This document shows, one piece after another, positions 1-8,472 of a DNA stretch of 34,205 nt. Where the stretch lies: the IMG/VR virus record IMGVR_UViG_3300045125_000030, positions 1 to 34,205 of that record, one strand, 5' to 3'. Below the pieces are notes generated by a model. It had not been told where the DNA came from. It saw only the letters and a list, made by a program, of their open reading frames with translations, and made no database searches. The position numbers were made by a program, and so were the translations under genes. Every line of letters starts with the position of its first letter. The stretch's first letter is position 1. Source of the stretch: a virus.

Positions 1-1
1 A

Positions 2-184
2 AAGGTAATTAAAGAAGGTAGTTCAGTTGAAGTTTTAGTTGACCATATGGACGGAATGAAAGGTTCAACTGCAATCATTAGAAGTTATTCGTTACCTGCA
101 AATCTTTCAGATATTACAATGAAAGACGGAATGAAAATGAACAATCACAAGTGGTTAACAAATGACGAAGTTAAATTGAAATAG
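2..184 (+). CDS. 3' end of a DUF1541 (YdhK)-like protein, truncated by window edge
   Basis: The reading frame is open from base 2 to a TAG at 182-184 and has no start in the window. It gives 60 residues. The stretch HMDGMKGS, followed about 30 residues later by NHKWLTNDEV, resembles the repeat unit of DUF1541/YdhK proteins (HMxGMKGAxA...NHKWVTxxE). Those are small, usually secreted or lipid-anchored bacterial proteins of unclear role. This would be a host-type or cargo gene rather than a phage structural gene. It is followed by a tiny Lys-Pro ORF and then an attC-like dyad. The family call comes from motif memory only. Confidence 0.5.
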   Translation, partial: KVIKEGSSVEVLVDHMDGMKGSTAIIRSYSLPANLSDITMKDGMKMNNHKWLTNDEVKLK

Positions 185-235
185 GAGAATCAAAACGCCT
201 TTAAATTTTTGAATAACAATTAAATTAGTAAAGTT

Positions 236-295
236 ATGGGAAAACCAATGACAATGCCAATGAAACCAAAACCGAAGCCAAAGCCTAAAAAGTAA
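236..295 (+). CDS. tiny Lys/Pro-rich peptide (19 aa), doubtful
   Basis: ATG to TAA encodes MGKPMTMPM followed by alternating K and P residues. It lies between the DUF1541-like gene and the first attC-like dyad. There is no clear Shine-Dalgarno sequence, although Bacteroidota often lack one. The KP run is typical of the tail of a longer basic protein, so it may be the end of a frameshifted gene rather than a free peptide. No function is assigned. Confidence 0.25.
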   Translation: MGKPMTMPMKPKPKPKPKK

Positions 296-343
296 CTTCT
301 GTTTTAAAATGTAACCAGTTCTATTCGGTTCTGGTTGCATTTC

Positions 344-407
344 TGCTAACGTTTTGCAGCTTGGCGTTCGGCTGAGGAACGAAGCTGACGCTAAGGTGCT
401 GTTATAT
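344..407 (+). repeat. attC-like dyad element, copy A
   Basis: The element starts TGCTAAC and ends GTTATAT. Internally GCAGCTTGGCGT (357-368 region) can pair with ACGCTAAGGTGC (389-400 region), with one mismatch and one G-T wobble. A smaller hairpin (GTTC...GAAC) lies inside. Bulged inverted repeats bounded by xxxxAAC and GTTxxxx are the known design of integron attC sites (consensus RYYYAAC...GTTRRRY). The outer boxes here deviate from that consensus. Copy B at 2753-2819 is almost identical, with 59 shared positions from TAACG to GTTATA. Confidence 0.55.
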
Positions 408-435
408 GAAGGCGGGATTATTAAAAAAAGTTGAT

Positions 436-2681
436 ATGAAACACGAAACAAAAAATAAAAAAATGCGAAGCGAAGGTCAAACCTAACGGCTTTGAAAAAG
501 CCGACTATTTAAAGTTTCTTGAACAGAAACAAAAATCACATATCCTAAGTGGATTTGATGTTGAAGAAAACGGACTAAACAAATTTATGTTTCCGTTTCA
601 AAAATTCATTGTAAAACGAGCATTGAAAGCTGGTAAGTATGCAATTTTTTGCGGATTGCGGCTTAGGTAAAACATTGATGCAGTTAGAATGGGCAAACCA
701 AGTAAACAAGCAAACTAATAAAACCAGTATTAATACTTGCTCCGCTTGCTGTTGCAGGACAAACAATAAAAGAGGGTGCAAAATTTCACATTGATATTTG
801 GCAAGTATGACGGTTCAAATGCACCGATACAAATTAGCAATTACGAACAACTTGAAAATATTGATTTGCAGTTTGTTTGCCGGGATTGTATTGGATGAAA
901 GTAGCATACTGAAAAACTTTGAAGGTGCAACAAAGAAACTGATTTTAGATTTATTTGCTAAAACACCTTACAAACTTGCTTGCACCGCAACACCAAGCCC
1001 AAACGACCCGATGGAGTTAGGCAATCATTCAGAGTTTTTAGATGTGATGAGCCGTAATGAAATGCTTGCAATGTATTTTGTTCACGATGGCGGAGAAAAC
1101 TGCAAAATGGAGATTGAAAGGACACGCTGGAAAATTGTTTTATCAATTCATTGGGAGTTGGGCTATAATGCTGAACAAACCAAACGATATAGGTTTTGAA
1201 ATGGAAGGGTATCACTTGCCTAAATTGAATTTGATTGAAAAGCAAATTGTAACACCGAAAAAGAGATAACGGCAGTTTGTTCAATGATGCAATAATTTCA
1301 GCGACTAACTTTAATCAGAGTTGCGACTTACAAAAATTCAGCGACTTGATGAAGTGGTTGAAATTGTAAAGCAAAAGCCCGATGAAAATTTTATCATTTG
1401 GATTAAGCAAAATGAGGAAGGCGAAATGCTGAAAAAACTACTGCCAGATGCTAAAGAAGTAAAAAGGAAGCGATAGTAACGAATACAAAGAGAAAACTCT
1501 TTTAGGGTTTGCAAACAATGAATTTAGAATACTGATTACAAAAACAAAAATTGCATCATTCGAATGAACTATCAAAACTGCCGCAATCAGATTTTTGCAA
1601 GTTTGGATTTTTCATTTGAGGGATTGTATCAGTGCGATCCGTAGGAGTTACCGATTTGGGCAAAAGAATGAAGTTGATATTTACTTAATCACAACCGACA
1701 CAATGAGCAATGTAAATGAAGCAATAAACCAAAAAACAAAAACAATTTGAAATTATGCAAGACGAAATGAGCCAAGCGGTAAACGCAAACCTAAACGGCA
1801 AATTAATGAGTAAAGCCGATTTTGATATTACAGAAGAAAAAAACGAATGGTATAAAATTAAACGAGGCGATAGTTGCCAACTTATTACAGAACTTGAAAA
1901 TGAAAGTCGTAGTGGCTTCTGTTTCTCTCCTCCATTCGCAGAACTTTACATACTCCAGTCATTTGGAAGATATGGGCAACAAGTAGACTATAAAGAATTT
2001 TTAATGCAGTTTGGTTACTTGATAAAAGAACTGCACAGAGTAATGAAACAGGGTAGAAATGTTTGTGTGCATTGTATGGACTTGCCTATTCAGAAAGGCA
2101 AAGAAGGGTTTATCGGACTTCGTGATTTTAGCGGAATGATATTGAGGGCTTTTGAAGATGCTGGATTTATTTATGCTTCACGAATTACAATTTGGAAAGA
2201 CCCTGTAATTGAAATGCAACGAACAAAAGCACTTGGATTATTGCACAAGCAAGTGAAGAAAGATAGCACAATGATAGAGTGGGAATACCTGACTATGTAA
2301 TGATTTTTAGAAAGGATGGCGAAAGAACAGATCCGGTTACAAATAATCAAATGAGTGTTGATTTATGGCAGAAAATTGCTTCGCCTGTTTGGATGGATAT
2401 TGATTACGGAAACACATTGCAGGGTTTCAGAAATGGCAGAGAGGAAAATGACGAGAAACATATTTGCCCTTTTGCAACTTGATACGATTGAAAGATTGAT
2501 TTTGCTTTACTCAAATAGAGGTGATACTGTTTTTACTCCGTTTATGGGTATCGGTTCAGAAGTTTATCAGGCAGTAAAAATGGAACGCAAGGGGATAGGA
2601 TTTGAGTTGAAGGAAAGTTATTATGACCTTGCAAAAGCGAATGTTAAAATGGCTGTTCGTACTAAATCAACTTGTCTTTAA
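436..2681 (+). CDS. SNF2-like helicase / beta-class DNA methyltransferase fusion (frameshifted)
   Basis: Joining frames across about a dozen single-base breaks gives one protein of about 750 aa. The first half is a superfamily 2 helicase. Walker A reads CGLGKT (near 655-675) and the Walker B equivalent is VLDESSILKNF (near 890-920). Motif III is TATPSPNDP (near 985-1010), and a motif VI-like RRSYRFGQK lies near 1640-1670. The second half is an amino-methyltransferase with catalytic SPPF (near 1925-1940) first and the SAM-binding motif FTPFMGIGSE (near 2530-2560) last. That order marks a beta-class N4-cytosine or N6-adenine enzyme. Such fusions are known as phage or island self-methylation or restriction-type proteins. 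The start at ATG 436 is followed by a poly-A indel. It sits alone between two attC-like dyads, like a cassette. The breaks could be true decay, but the same error pattern runs through the whole window. Confidence 0.75.
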
Positions 2682-2687
2682 TCTAAT

Positions 2688-2732
2688 GGCTTTGAAAAAA
2701 CCAGCTGCGGTGGGGTATTTTTATTTTGCATT
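2688..2732 (+). terminator. possible weak terminator after the helicase-methyltransferase
   Basis: Directly after the stop at 2681, a short stem (ACC-loop-GGT, with extra G-rich pairing) is followed by TATTTTTATTTT. The stem is short, so this is a weak candidate. Confidence 0.25.
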
Positions 2733-2752
2733 CACGAACGTCCATCACGCCT

Positions 2753-2819
2753 GCATAACGTTTTGCGTGGCTTGGCGTTCGGCTGAGGAACGAAGCTTGA
2801 CGCTAAGGTGCTGTTATAC
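2753..2819 (+). repeat. attC-like dyad element, copy B
   Basis: The element starts GCATAAC and ends GTTATAC, two boxes complementary at six of seven positions. The interior pairs CTTGGCGT with ACGCTAAG, as in copy A. It differs from copy A only by GTG for A after GTTTTGC and by one added T before TGACGC. It lies 3' of the methyltransferase in the same orientation, so the unit 408-2819 has the form gene plus 3' attC, the layout of an integron cassette. Confidence 0.6.
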
Positions 2820-2871
2820 GCTGGGCGGTTTATTAACGATAAAATTAAATAGAATTCGAAAGATCTAAAGA

Positions 2872-3041
2872 TTGTATGAATTTCAGGCAAAACAGATTGA
2901 AGATACATTTCGATTAGTTGCAAGAATATTAGAAAGCCAAGATAATGAAAACGAGTGTTGACAAGAGATGTGATGCAAAGTTGGGAAATGATTAAAAATG
3001 TTTTGGCTGAAAAAATAGATACTCATGTGCCACGAATGTAG
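2872..3041 (+). CDS. small unknown protein, about 57 aa (frameshifted)
   Basis: From TTG 2872 (or an ATG lost to an indel) the frame reads LYEFQAKQIEDTFRL. After a one-base deletion near 2953 it continues TRDVMQSWEMIKNVLAEK to TAG 3039-3041. The amphipathic pattern suggests a small helical protein. It follows copy B of the attC-like dyad by about 50 bases and precedes another half-dyad. I do not recognise a family. The start is uncertain. Confidence 0.45.
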
Positions 3042-3045
3042 CCTT

Positions 3046-3066
3046 GCGTATAACTAGGCTGCTAAC
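3046..3066 (+). repeat. partial attC-like boxes at the left cassette/phage junction
   Basis: GTATAAC at 3048-3054 is the exact reverse complement of the closing box GTTATAC of copy B. TGCTAAC at 3060-3066 repeats the opening box of copy A. No matching closing arm is seen before the next gene, so this is a half site or a degenerate copy. It marks the place where cassette-like DNA ends and phage-like genes begin. Confidence 0.35.
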
Positions 3067-3095
3067 CGCTATAAATACACGCATATACAACAACT

Positions 3096-3394
3096 ATGAT
3101 AACAAATAAAAACAAAACAGACCATTACATTAAGCAAGGTATGGGCAAGTTATTAATTAACTTTTTATCCTCAGGTCTTACCTTTACGATGCTTGTGTTA
3201 AGCTATCTATATCCTATCATATGGGTAAACGTCTTTTAGATTACGAAACACATCATAACCCTGTATCTTACATTAAAAGAGATAAGGAGTTATTATTCTT
3301 AGACGAAATGAGTTACGGTAACGATAGTTTTAGAAACCTATTAATACCTCATTTTGAAGAAAAACAGACTTATACAATAATGTCTAAACTATAA
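3096..3394 (+). CDS. phage-like unknown protein, about 99 aa (frameshifted)
   Basis: ATG 3096 gives MITNKNKTDHYIKQGMGKLL and continues to about 3170. After a one- or two-base indel the frame moves to that of ATG 3221 and runs to TAA 3392-3394 (end YTIMSKL). Read as one protein it is hydrophilic and contains HMGKRLLDYETHHNP and LLFLDEMSYGND. Read separately it would be a 47-aa and a 57-aa ORF. No family is recognised. It is the last plus-strand gene before a terminator shared with the minus-strand operon, so it probably ends the rightward transcript. Confidence 0.45.
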
Positions 3395-3398
3395 ACAA

Positions 3399-3428
3399 AG
3401 CCCCTTTAAATTAGGGGCTATTTTTTTT
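3399..3428. terminator. two-sided rho-independent terminator between convergent arms
   Basis: AGCCCCT (3399-3405) pairs perfectly with AGGGGCT (3413-3419) across a 7-base loop and is followed by eight T on the plus strand. On the minus strand the stem is followed by a looser T-rich stretch. The stop codon of the last minus gene (3411-3413) lies at the edge of the stem. Confidence 0.85.
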
Positions 3429-3512
3429 GTCATTATCAATCCACTCAAATATTATCCACATACCTACTACATAGATAACAAAAACACAAAATAACCTCCA
3501 CTCAATAGGCAT
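3411..3512 (-). CDS. 33-aa single-pass membrane protein
   Basis: MPIEWRLFCVFVIYVVGMWI is followed by a short acidic/basic tail ending DNDKKNSP. There is one clear transmembrane segment (about residues 7-24). The start overlaps the previous stop as TAATG, so the genes are translationally coupled. The stop sits in the terminator hairpin. As the last gene after the endolysin it is a candidate small lysis protein (holin or accessory), by position only. Confidence 0.55.
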   Translation of the reverse strand: MPIEWRLFCVFVIYVVGMWIIFEWIDNDKKNSP

Positions 3513-3721
3513 TATTTATCAACGGTAGTCTTAGCCACCGCAGCAGCGATAACTCCAGCAGTAGCCATATAGCCACCAATAGTTACTAAAGCCGCTGGTA
3601 AGGCTATTGGAGCAGTTGCAATAGCAGTACCGATAACACCTAAAGTGATACCGATATTAATTACTTTTTTAAAGTAGTTTGGTGTAGGTTTTTTCAACCT
3701 ATCTAAAGTTTCTTTCATCAT
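3512..3721 (-). CDS. hydrophobic small protein, holin candidate (69 aa)
   Basis: The first 20 residues are basic (MMKETLDRLKKPTPNYFKK). They are followed by two Gly/Ala-rich hydrophobic stretches (about residues 22-42 and 45-64) and a short tail ending TTVDK. Two membrane spans in under 100 residues next to an endolysin is the usual holin profile, but no family motif confirms it. The gene is intact and is followed by an overlapping 33-aa membrane gene. Confidence 0.55.
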   Translation of the reverse strand: MMKETLDRLKKPTPNYFKKVINIGITLGVIGTAIATAPIALPAALVTIGGYMATAGVIAAAVAKTTVDK

Positions 3722-3724
3722 AAT

Positions 3725-4172
3725 TTATATATTAAAATATTTATTACCCATCATTCTTAAATTTTGTTTACGGTTAGGTCTGCGCCTTGTTAAAGAAACG
3801 TACCCAATCAGGCTCAGTTACCGTTCCATTTTCCCAAATCAACTGATCATAGCTTAAATTAGCTTTAATCCACTCAAACACCTCAGCATTGGTTAAACCT
3901 CCAAACACTTGTGCATCTATATCCATTGCTTCGCCTTGTAAGTGCTGACTGGTTAAACTGCCACCAATGGCACGATTAACAAGTTCAGACCTGTAGAATG
4001 ATGTAACCGCTATTGGCTTGTTAAAATGCGCCCTAAGTGGCTCAAATATATTCTCAGCAAGGTATTTCATATTATCCAAATGTTCGGGTGTAGGCTCATT
4101 GCTTAACCTCATTCTGATAGCTTGTTGGCTCTTAATGGCTTCAGCTAATGTTATATGTTTACTTATATTCAT
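3725..4172 (-). CDS. endolysin, M15-type peptidase (frameshifted near the end)
   Basis: The protein starts MNISKHITLAEAIKSQQA. It carries the peptidase M15_3 pattern: SFYRSELVNRAIGG, then SQHLQGEAMDID (zinc ligands H and D), and a late PDWVR segment. This family cleaves peptide cross-links in peptidoglycan and is a common endolysin of Bacteroidota phages. The annotated frame would stop at 3774. A one-base shift near 3805 gives the expected VSLTRRRPNRKQN tail and a stop at 3725-3727, about 148 aa in all. Family members usually have a W-H-V-S ending; here the H codon is disturbed at the indel. The start overlaps the previous stop (ATGA). Confidence 0.8.
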
Positions 4173-4483
4173 TTGTTTTCTAATCTTTCTAATCTACGTT
4201 CAATATGCTCAAAAATCCTTTTAACATTTCGGCAGAGTTCTTGTTATTTTCTTGAATGCCGCTTATTTTTTCTAAAAGTATTTTGTGATTATTTTCTAAG
4301 TTTATTTTTATGCTCACTCCAATATCGCTTACTTTCAATCTCAACTTTAGTAAGTTCCTTTTTTAAATCCTCAATATCTTTCTGCATCATCTTAATATCT
4401 TTTAAAAATCCCTTAATAAAATACGCCCCAATGGCTAATAAACTGCTCAATGCTAATATTAATATATCTTTGAAGTGGTACAT
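4169..4483 (-). CDS. membrane-anchored coiled-coil protein, spanin- or lysis-associated candidate (frameshifted)
   Basis: One N-terminal transmembrane helix (about residues 7-26, ILALSSLLAIGAYFI) is followed by a charged heptad-like helix (DIKMMQKDIEDLKKELTKVE). The first frame stops at 4289. After an A-run indel the coiled coil continues (LLEKISGIQENNKNSAEM) and ends EHIERRLERLENK at 4169-4171, directly overlapping the endolysin start. A TM-plus-coiled-coil protein of about 105 aa just before the endolysin fits an inner-membrane spanin-like or phage Rz-type role. That role is inferred from shape and position. Confidence 0.5.
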
Positions 4484-4486
4484 AAA

Positions 4487-4663
4487 TTAATGCGCTATAA
4501 CTATTATTTGTGCTTCGGATGGTTTTTCTTTAACGGTTTGTTCATATACTAAAGATAATTGACAATTATACTTTTGTTGAAGTTCTTTTAACTCCAGCAC
4601 AAAGTCATTTATCCTTTGCTGCTTTTCGGCTTCTATTGTTTTTTTGGCTTCTTCAACGGTCAT
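4487..4663 (-). CDS. small helical protein of unknown function (58 aa)
   Basis: MTVEEAKKTIEAEKQQRIND is followed by a hydrophilic helix and a short beta-like end (SEAQIIVIAH). The start overlaps the fibre gene stop (ATGA). Similar short EAEKQQR proteins often follow tail fibre genes in Bacteroidota phages. It could be a fibre chaperone, but nothing in the sequence proves this. Confidence 0.5.
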   Translation of the reverse strand: MTVEEAKKTIEAEKQQRINDFVLELKELQQKYNCQLSLVYEQTVKEKPSEAQIIVIAH

Positions 4664-5469
4664 AATCCAAATATTGTTTTATTATATAAATAATTTTGAG
4701 TAATTTCTTTTTGAGATAAACATCTATTATACATCAAAAAATTATAAAAATACATTTGTACTGATGATGTGGCATTTCTTGCAAAGCCTATATTTGATGT
4801 AGTACCATTCCAACTGATATTAGATACTACATTATTAACACCTCTACCCATTGATAATTGACCGTTAACAAATATGCGAGTATAACCATCTTTAACTGCA
4901 ATAGTAATTATATATATGTTTGAGCCATTACTTATTACTGAATTATTTGCAGCATATTGAAATCCAACATCATTACCAAATGATACAAATAAATTATTCG
5001 GGTCTAATTGTCGTATTAGTTAATCCTAAATAAAAACCAGTTCTTCCAGACACATAACTAATTAAATAATCAAAGAAAAACAACTAACTCCACTTCCTAC
5101 AGTATTAGGCTTAAATGCAAATTGAAAAGTAAAATCATTTTTTATTATACCATTTTTTATATTAGTGCTTTGTTGTTGAACACCACTACCATAATATAAT
5201 CCACCAAAACTATCTTGACTTGTTACACCATTTGCTGTATAACTAAATCTATTTACATCAATACTTTGCCATAACACTTGACTGTAATTAACATCAAAGC
5301 TTTCTTTTCTATTTACATCTAAATAAAGTATTAAATCTTTTTTAATATAACCTTTATTAACTGTATCATAAACACCATTAACTAAACCATTATCAATACC
5401 AGTATTTAATCCGTTACTGATACCATTAATAATATTACTATATAAACCGTTATGTAAACCGTTATCCAT
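4660..5469 (-). CDS. tail fibre/adhesin with N-G repeats and LamG-like lectin domain (frameshifted)
   Basis: Residues 1-40 are a run of N-G-L/I/V units spaced about every 4-5 residues (NGLHNGLYSN, NGISNGLNTG, NGLVNGVYD). The rest reads as a concanavalin A-like/LamG jelly roll: LILYLDVN at the start, FTFQFAFKPN in the middle, the typical DGYTRIFVNGQ strand, and the closing FYNFLMYNRCLSQKEI motif that marks LamG laminin-type ends. Two indels near 5000-5080 break the frame. It is the most distal gene of the tail block and is a good candidate for host-surface or polysaccharide binding. Confidence 0.65.
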
Positions 5470-5919
5470 TATTGGAAATCAGAGCAATGAGCAGTTAACC
5501 AGGCAGACTTAGTAGAAGATAAGTTAGCTAAAGTTGTTGCCTTTAACACATCGTTTTCAATTAATGGAATATATTGTCTGCCTGTATTATCAATAGGAAG
5601 TCCAGGTAAGTTAGTTCCGTTTAAAAAATCAACTGGAAACCTTGCCGCATTGGTATTACCACTTGACAAAGGTATGTTAACTAAGCCTATTGGCACTACC
5701 GTTGAACCTCTATAAATGTATAAAAATACGTTTATAGTTACTGTATCATCAGTTGAAGCCATTAATGATAATACTCTGCCGCCTTTAGTTCCAGCAGTAT
5801 AAATAGTTACACCATTAGTATTACTTCCTAAAGTACCTACTAGTAGTTCCTGTTAATACTCCAACACCGCTTTTAATTACGTTTGCGACTATTGGTATTT
5901 GATTTGCTGCTAATGCCAT
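5469..5919 (-). CDS. tail-associated structural protein (about 150 aa, frameshifted)
   Basis: It begins MALAANQIPIVANVIKSGVG. After a one-base insertion near 5840 it continues GTLGSNTNGVTIYTAG and GGRVLSLMASTDDTVTINVF. This is a beta-rich, Ser/Thr-rich sequence ending TAHCSDFQ at 5469. The end and the next start share the ATGG/TAA region. The composition is that of a virion protein. It lies between two fibre genes and may be a fibre connector or decoration protein. No named family is recognised. Confidence 0.55.
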
Positions 5920-5925
5920 TTTTTA

Positions 5926-6145
5926 TTAGTTTAAAATATCTGAATAATTTACTTTATTTACAAAGCTATCAACGGATTGAATAGTTAGTATTAAATTTTT
6001 TTCCCACGCTAACTGTCTTATTGAACTTTCGTTTAATTCGGTATGGTGAAAAATAAAAGTTATCTGTTCTTGCACTCCCTGTATTGGTAGCCATTTCATC
6101 CAATATATCATCATAATTAGATGTAGTCATTTTTACGTTTGCCAT
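5926..6145 (-). CDS. small phage protein, about 72 aa (frameshifted)
   Basis: It starts MANVKMTTSNYDDILDEMAT. After an indel near 6088 it continues VQEQITFIFHHTELNESSI and ends VNYSDILN at 5926. The sequence is mixed alpha/beta, with no signal peptide or membrane segment. It lies inside the fibre block and is probably a small assembly protein. The family is unknown. Confidence 0.5.
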
Positions 6146-6149
6146 TTTT

Positions 6150-7126
6150 TTAATAATTATAGGTTGATTTAAAAGAGTATATTAATAAATAGTCCTGGTC
6201 ATCAATTACTATTCCATCCACATAACTTTTAATTGCTTTTTGTGATGGTATAGTAGTGTCCGAAGTACCTAAACTTGTACTCGTACTAAAGTCTAACTGA
6301 CTAAACACATCCGTACCAGTTGAATAAGGTATTTTATTTGCACCAGTTGAAAGTCCAGCAAGTGCGGTTAAGGTTGCATCTAAAGGTTGATATGTAGAAG
6401 CCGCAGCAGTAGTAGTTAATAATGTTAATCGAGTTGGAGTATCATCTGTATAATATAGGTTAGTACCATCGCTTTCTATTGATCCGCTTATTGGAGTAGT
6501 AAGTAAAGTTCCAGATACTATTTTTAAAGGTGCTACACTTGAAGTACCAGCGGCAATAGTTAGTCTATGACTTGTACTTGGGGATGATTGAATACCTGTT
6601 TGACCATTATTATTAATAGTTATTCTTGCAGTTCCATTAGTCCTTAACGATAAAGAGTAATTATCATTAGTACCTAATTCTACATTAGCACCAAAGTTAT
6701 TACCCCTTTTTTAAATAGATTATTATCTACATAAGTTATTAAATCAGTCTGATCTGCTAAGTTTCCTGTAATTAATCCCCAAACAGCAGCACCTCCACCC
6801 TCAGCCCAATGATAACCAGAAGCATTTGTGTACTTTAATACCTTATCATCAATAGGTGCAGCAATATTATCTAAATGACCGGATGCGTTCCAATATGTTA
6901 ATCTATTAGTTACAGGGCCACTTGCTATAGCTATTTGTCTAATGTTATTATTAAATCTTAGATAAAACTTTTCATCAACTAAGTTAGCAAATGCTTCACC
7001 AGCATAAATATCTGTACTTGACCATGTGCCATCTGTAAAGTCATTACTTGGGGCTGCTGTAGGTGCTTGTGCCGCAGTTGTACTTCTCTTTAATAATATT
7101 CTGCTATCTTGAATGCTTAATCCCAT
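6150..7126 (-). CDS. tail fibre / receptor-binding-type protein (frameshifted)
   Basis: The first part (6680-7126) starts MGLSIQDSRILLKRSTTAAQ, typical of Bacteroidota phage fibre N-termini. It holds AVWGLITGNLADQTDLITYV, a segment common in phage fibre shafts. After an indel near 6705 the frame continues with low-complexity fibre sequence, including NGTARITINNNGQTG, SIESDGTNLYYTD and SQKAIKSYVD. It ends YSFKSTYNY at 6150, giving about 325 aa. The start overlaps the preceding stop (TAATGGG). No chaperone domain is seen at its end. Confidence 0.65.
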
Positions 7127-7557
7127 TACTCTGGTATATTACAATTATCTCTTAAATAGTTTACTCTAATGCTTAAATCAATATAAACACCAGCCCACTC
7201 ATTATCAAACCTTTCTGTAAAGTATTGAGCAGAGTTAGTTTTAATGAGTGTAAAATCATCACTTTCAGCTTCTTCATCTAACTTGCTTAATATATCCATA
7301 CATATTAATGTTTGATCGCTTAATACTTCAGTTTCATTCGCTTCATCTTTATCTACTAAATCCATAAAAGCAAATTAAATTGGTAAACAATAGCCTTAGA
7401 TTCAATGTTAAATCCTCTGGGTATAACCCACATAGTTGAAGCATTAACACCTCCATCTGCTTCAAATTCCCAACTATCACCCCATCCATAGGATTTAATT
7501 TGAAGATGGTTATTTGCCAGACTTTCTAATTTGCTCTTTAATTGGTTTATCTGTCAT
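7126..7557 (-). CDS. phage head-tail/neck protein, unknown family (about 143 aa, frameshifted)
   Basis: ATG 7557 gives MTDKPIKEQI, then an indel near 7510. The frame continues LANNHLQIKSYGWGDSWEFE and SMWVIPRGFNIESKAIVYQF. After a second indel near 7370 it runs MDLVDKDEANETEVLSDQTL to TAA 7126. It lies between the DUF6712-like connector and the fibre gene, where neck or tail-completion proteins are expected. The function is inferred from position only. Confidence 0.5.
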
Positions 7558-7569
7558 GCTTTGTTATCT

Positions 7570-7629
7570 TTAAAAAGCCATTAGCTTCTTCTCATTATCA
7601 CCTTGTTTATATCCTTTTCTTCCAGCCAT
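7570..7629 (-). CDS. 19-aa basic peptide, possibly a frameshifted longer gene
   Basis: ATG 7629 reads MAGRKGYKQGDNEKKLMAF and stops at 7570-7572. It begins just after the connector stop. The sequence looks conserved in character (MAGRKGY-KQG). An indel in the A/T run near 7572 would extend it by a few residues into the next start. Confidence 0.35.
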   Translation of the reverse strand: MAGRKGYKQGDNEKKLMAF

Positions 7630-7630
7630 T

Positions 7631-8221
7631 CTATAATAAGAAAGTATAATTATCCTCACATCTGTTACTATCTGAATTATCTGCATATTTCATACTTGAT
7701 GGCTTATAATTATCGCAGTCTAAATTCATACCAGTTTGATAAGCTTGTCTATATGGATGTAAAGTATCTACATCATTACCTGGATTCAAATACAAAGGAT
7801 AAATAGTATCATTTGATTCTAAGAATTTAATTAATCGCTTTGTGTAAAATTCAGCTTTATTTTTAAAGTTATTTGCTACAGTTATTAATTCTTCCAGATC
7901 AGCAGATTGACTATTTTCGGAGTTCTTTTTAACAACTGACTTATTCATGAATTTATAAGTCAAAGGTATAGTACTATCAGCCATAACCCACCATATAACA
8001 ACTGGTTGAATATAATCCTGAAGCAAATCACGATTAGCATTAGTAACTGTATTAGCAGTTATTTGAGCCTTTATTTCATTATAAAGTCCGGTACCTAATA
8101 TTGGATGTATTTGCATATCCTGAACTTGTATAATAGTAGTTCTAAGAAGTTTGTCATCTACATTCTCATTTATAAAGCTATTTTCTTTTAGCTTATTTTC
8201 TGATATAAATAATACTGCCAT
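7631..8221 (-). CDS. head-tail connector, DUF6712-like
   Basis: The 196-aa protein starts MAVLFISENKLKENSFINEN. The block LLRTTIIQVQDMQIHPILGT followed by GLYNEI is the hallmark of a connector family of Bacteroidota phages (DUF6712). A second helical part follows (WWVMADSTIPLTYKFMNKSV). Connector proteins of this type join the portal to the tail tube. The gene is intact except perhaps for the last residues. It follows a small beta protein with a one-base gap, so they are co-transcribed. Confidence 0.65.
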   Translation of the reverse strand: MAVLFISENKLKENSFINENVDDKLLRTTIIQVQDMQIHPILGTGLYNEIKAQITANTVTNANRDLLQDYIQPVVIWWVMADSTIPLTYKFMNKSVVKKNSENSQSADLEELITVANNFKNKAEFYTKRLIKFLESNDTIYPLYLNPGNDVDTLHPYRQAYQTGMNLDCDNYKPSSMKYADNSDSNRCEDNYTFLL

Positions 8222-8222
8222 T

Positions 8223-8472
8223 TTATCTGTTTATTATTCGTTGCACATAATTAAAATCAGCCCATTCATCAATATTGTTTAGCTGTGTTTGAATAGCACT
8301 TGTAGTTCCTTTAACATAGCTTTAACTCGGTTAAACTTGGATAAGTAGCAACAGTCAAACTTGATACGGTATTAGATGCACTAAAATAAGCTATCTCATT
8401 TGTAGTGCCACTTGGTAAATCTATATAATCAAACTTACCGCTAAAAGGATTAAATGTTAATGAAAGTGCCAT
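8223..8472 (-). CDS. small virion-associated protein, about 84 aa (frameshifted)
   Basis: MALSLTFNPFSGKFDYIDLP leads into a SGTTNEIAYFSASN segment. After an indel near 8320 the frame continues VKGTTSAIQTQLNNIDEWAD and ends QRIINR at 8223. Many Bacteroidota phages carry this N-terminal pattern (LTFNPxTGKFD) on small tail or fibre-base proteins. The start is in TAATG overlap with the upstream stop. Confidence 0.5.

Noticed and set aside
155-1284. Minus-strand ORFs opposite the helicase-methyltransferase.
   Set aside because: They mirror a frameshifted plus-strand gene with clear helicase motifs and have no protein-like features of their own.
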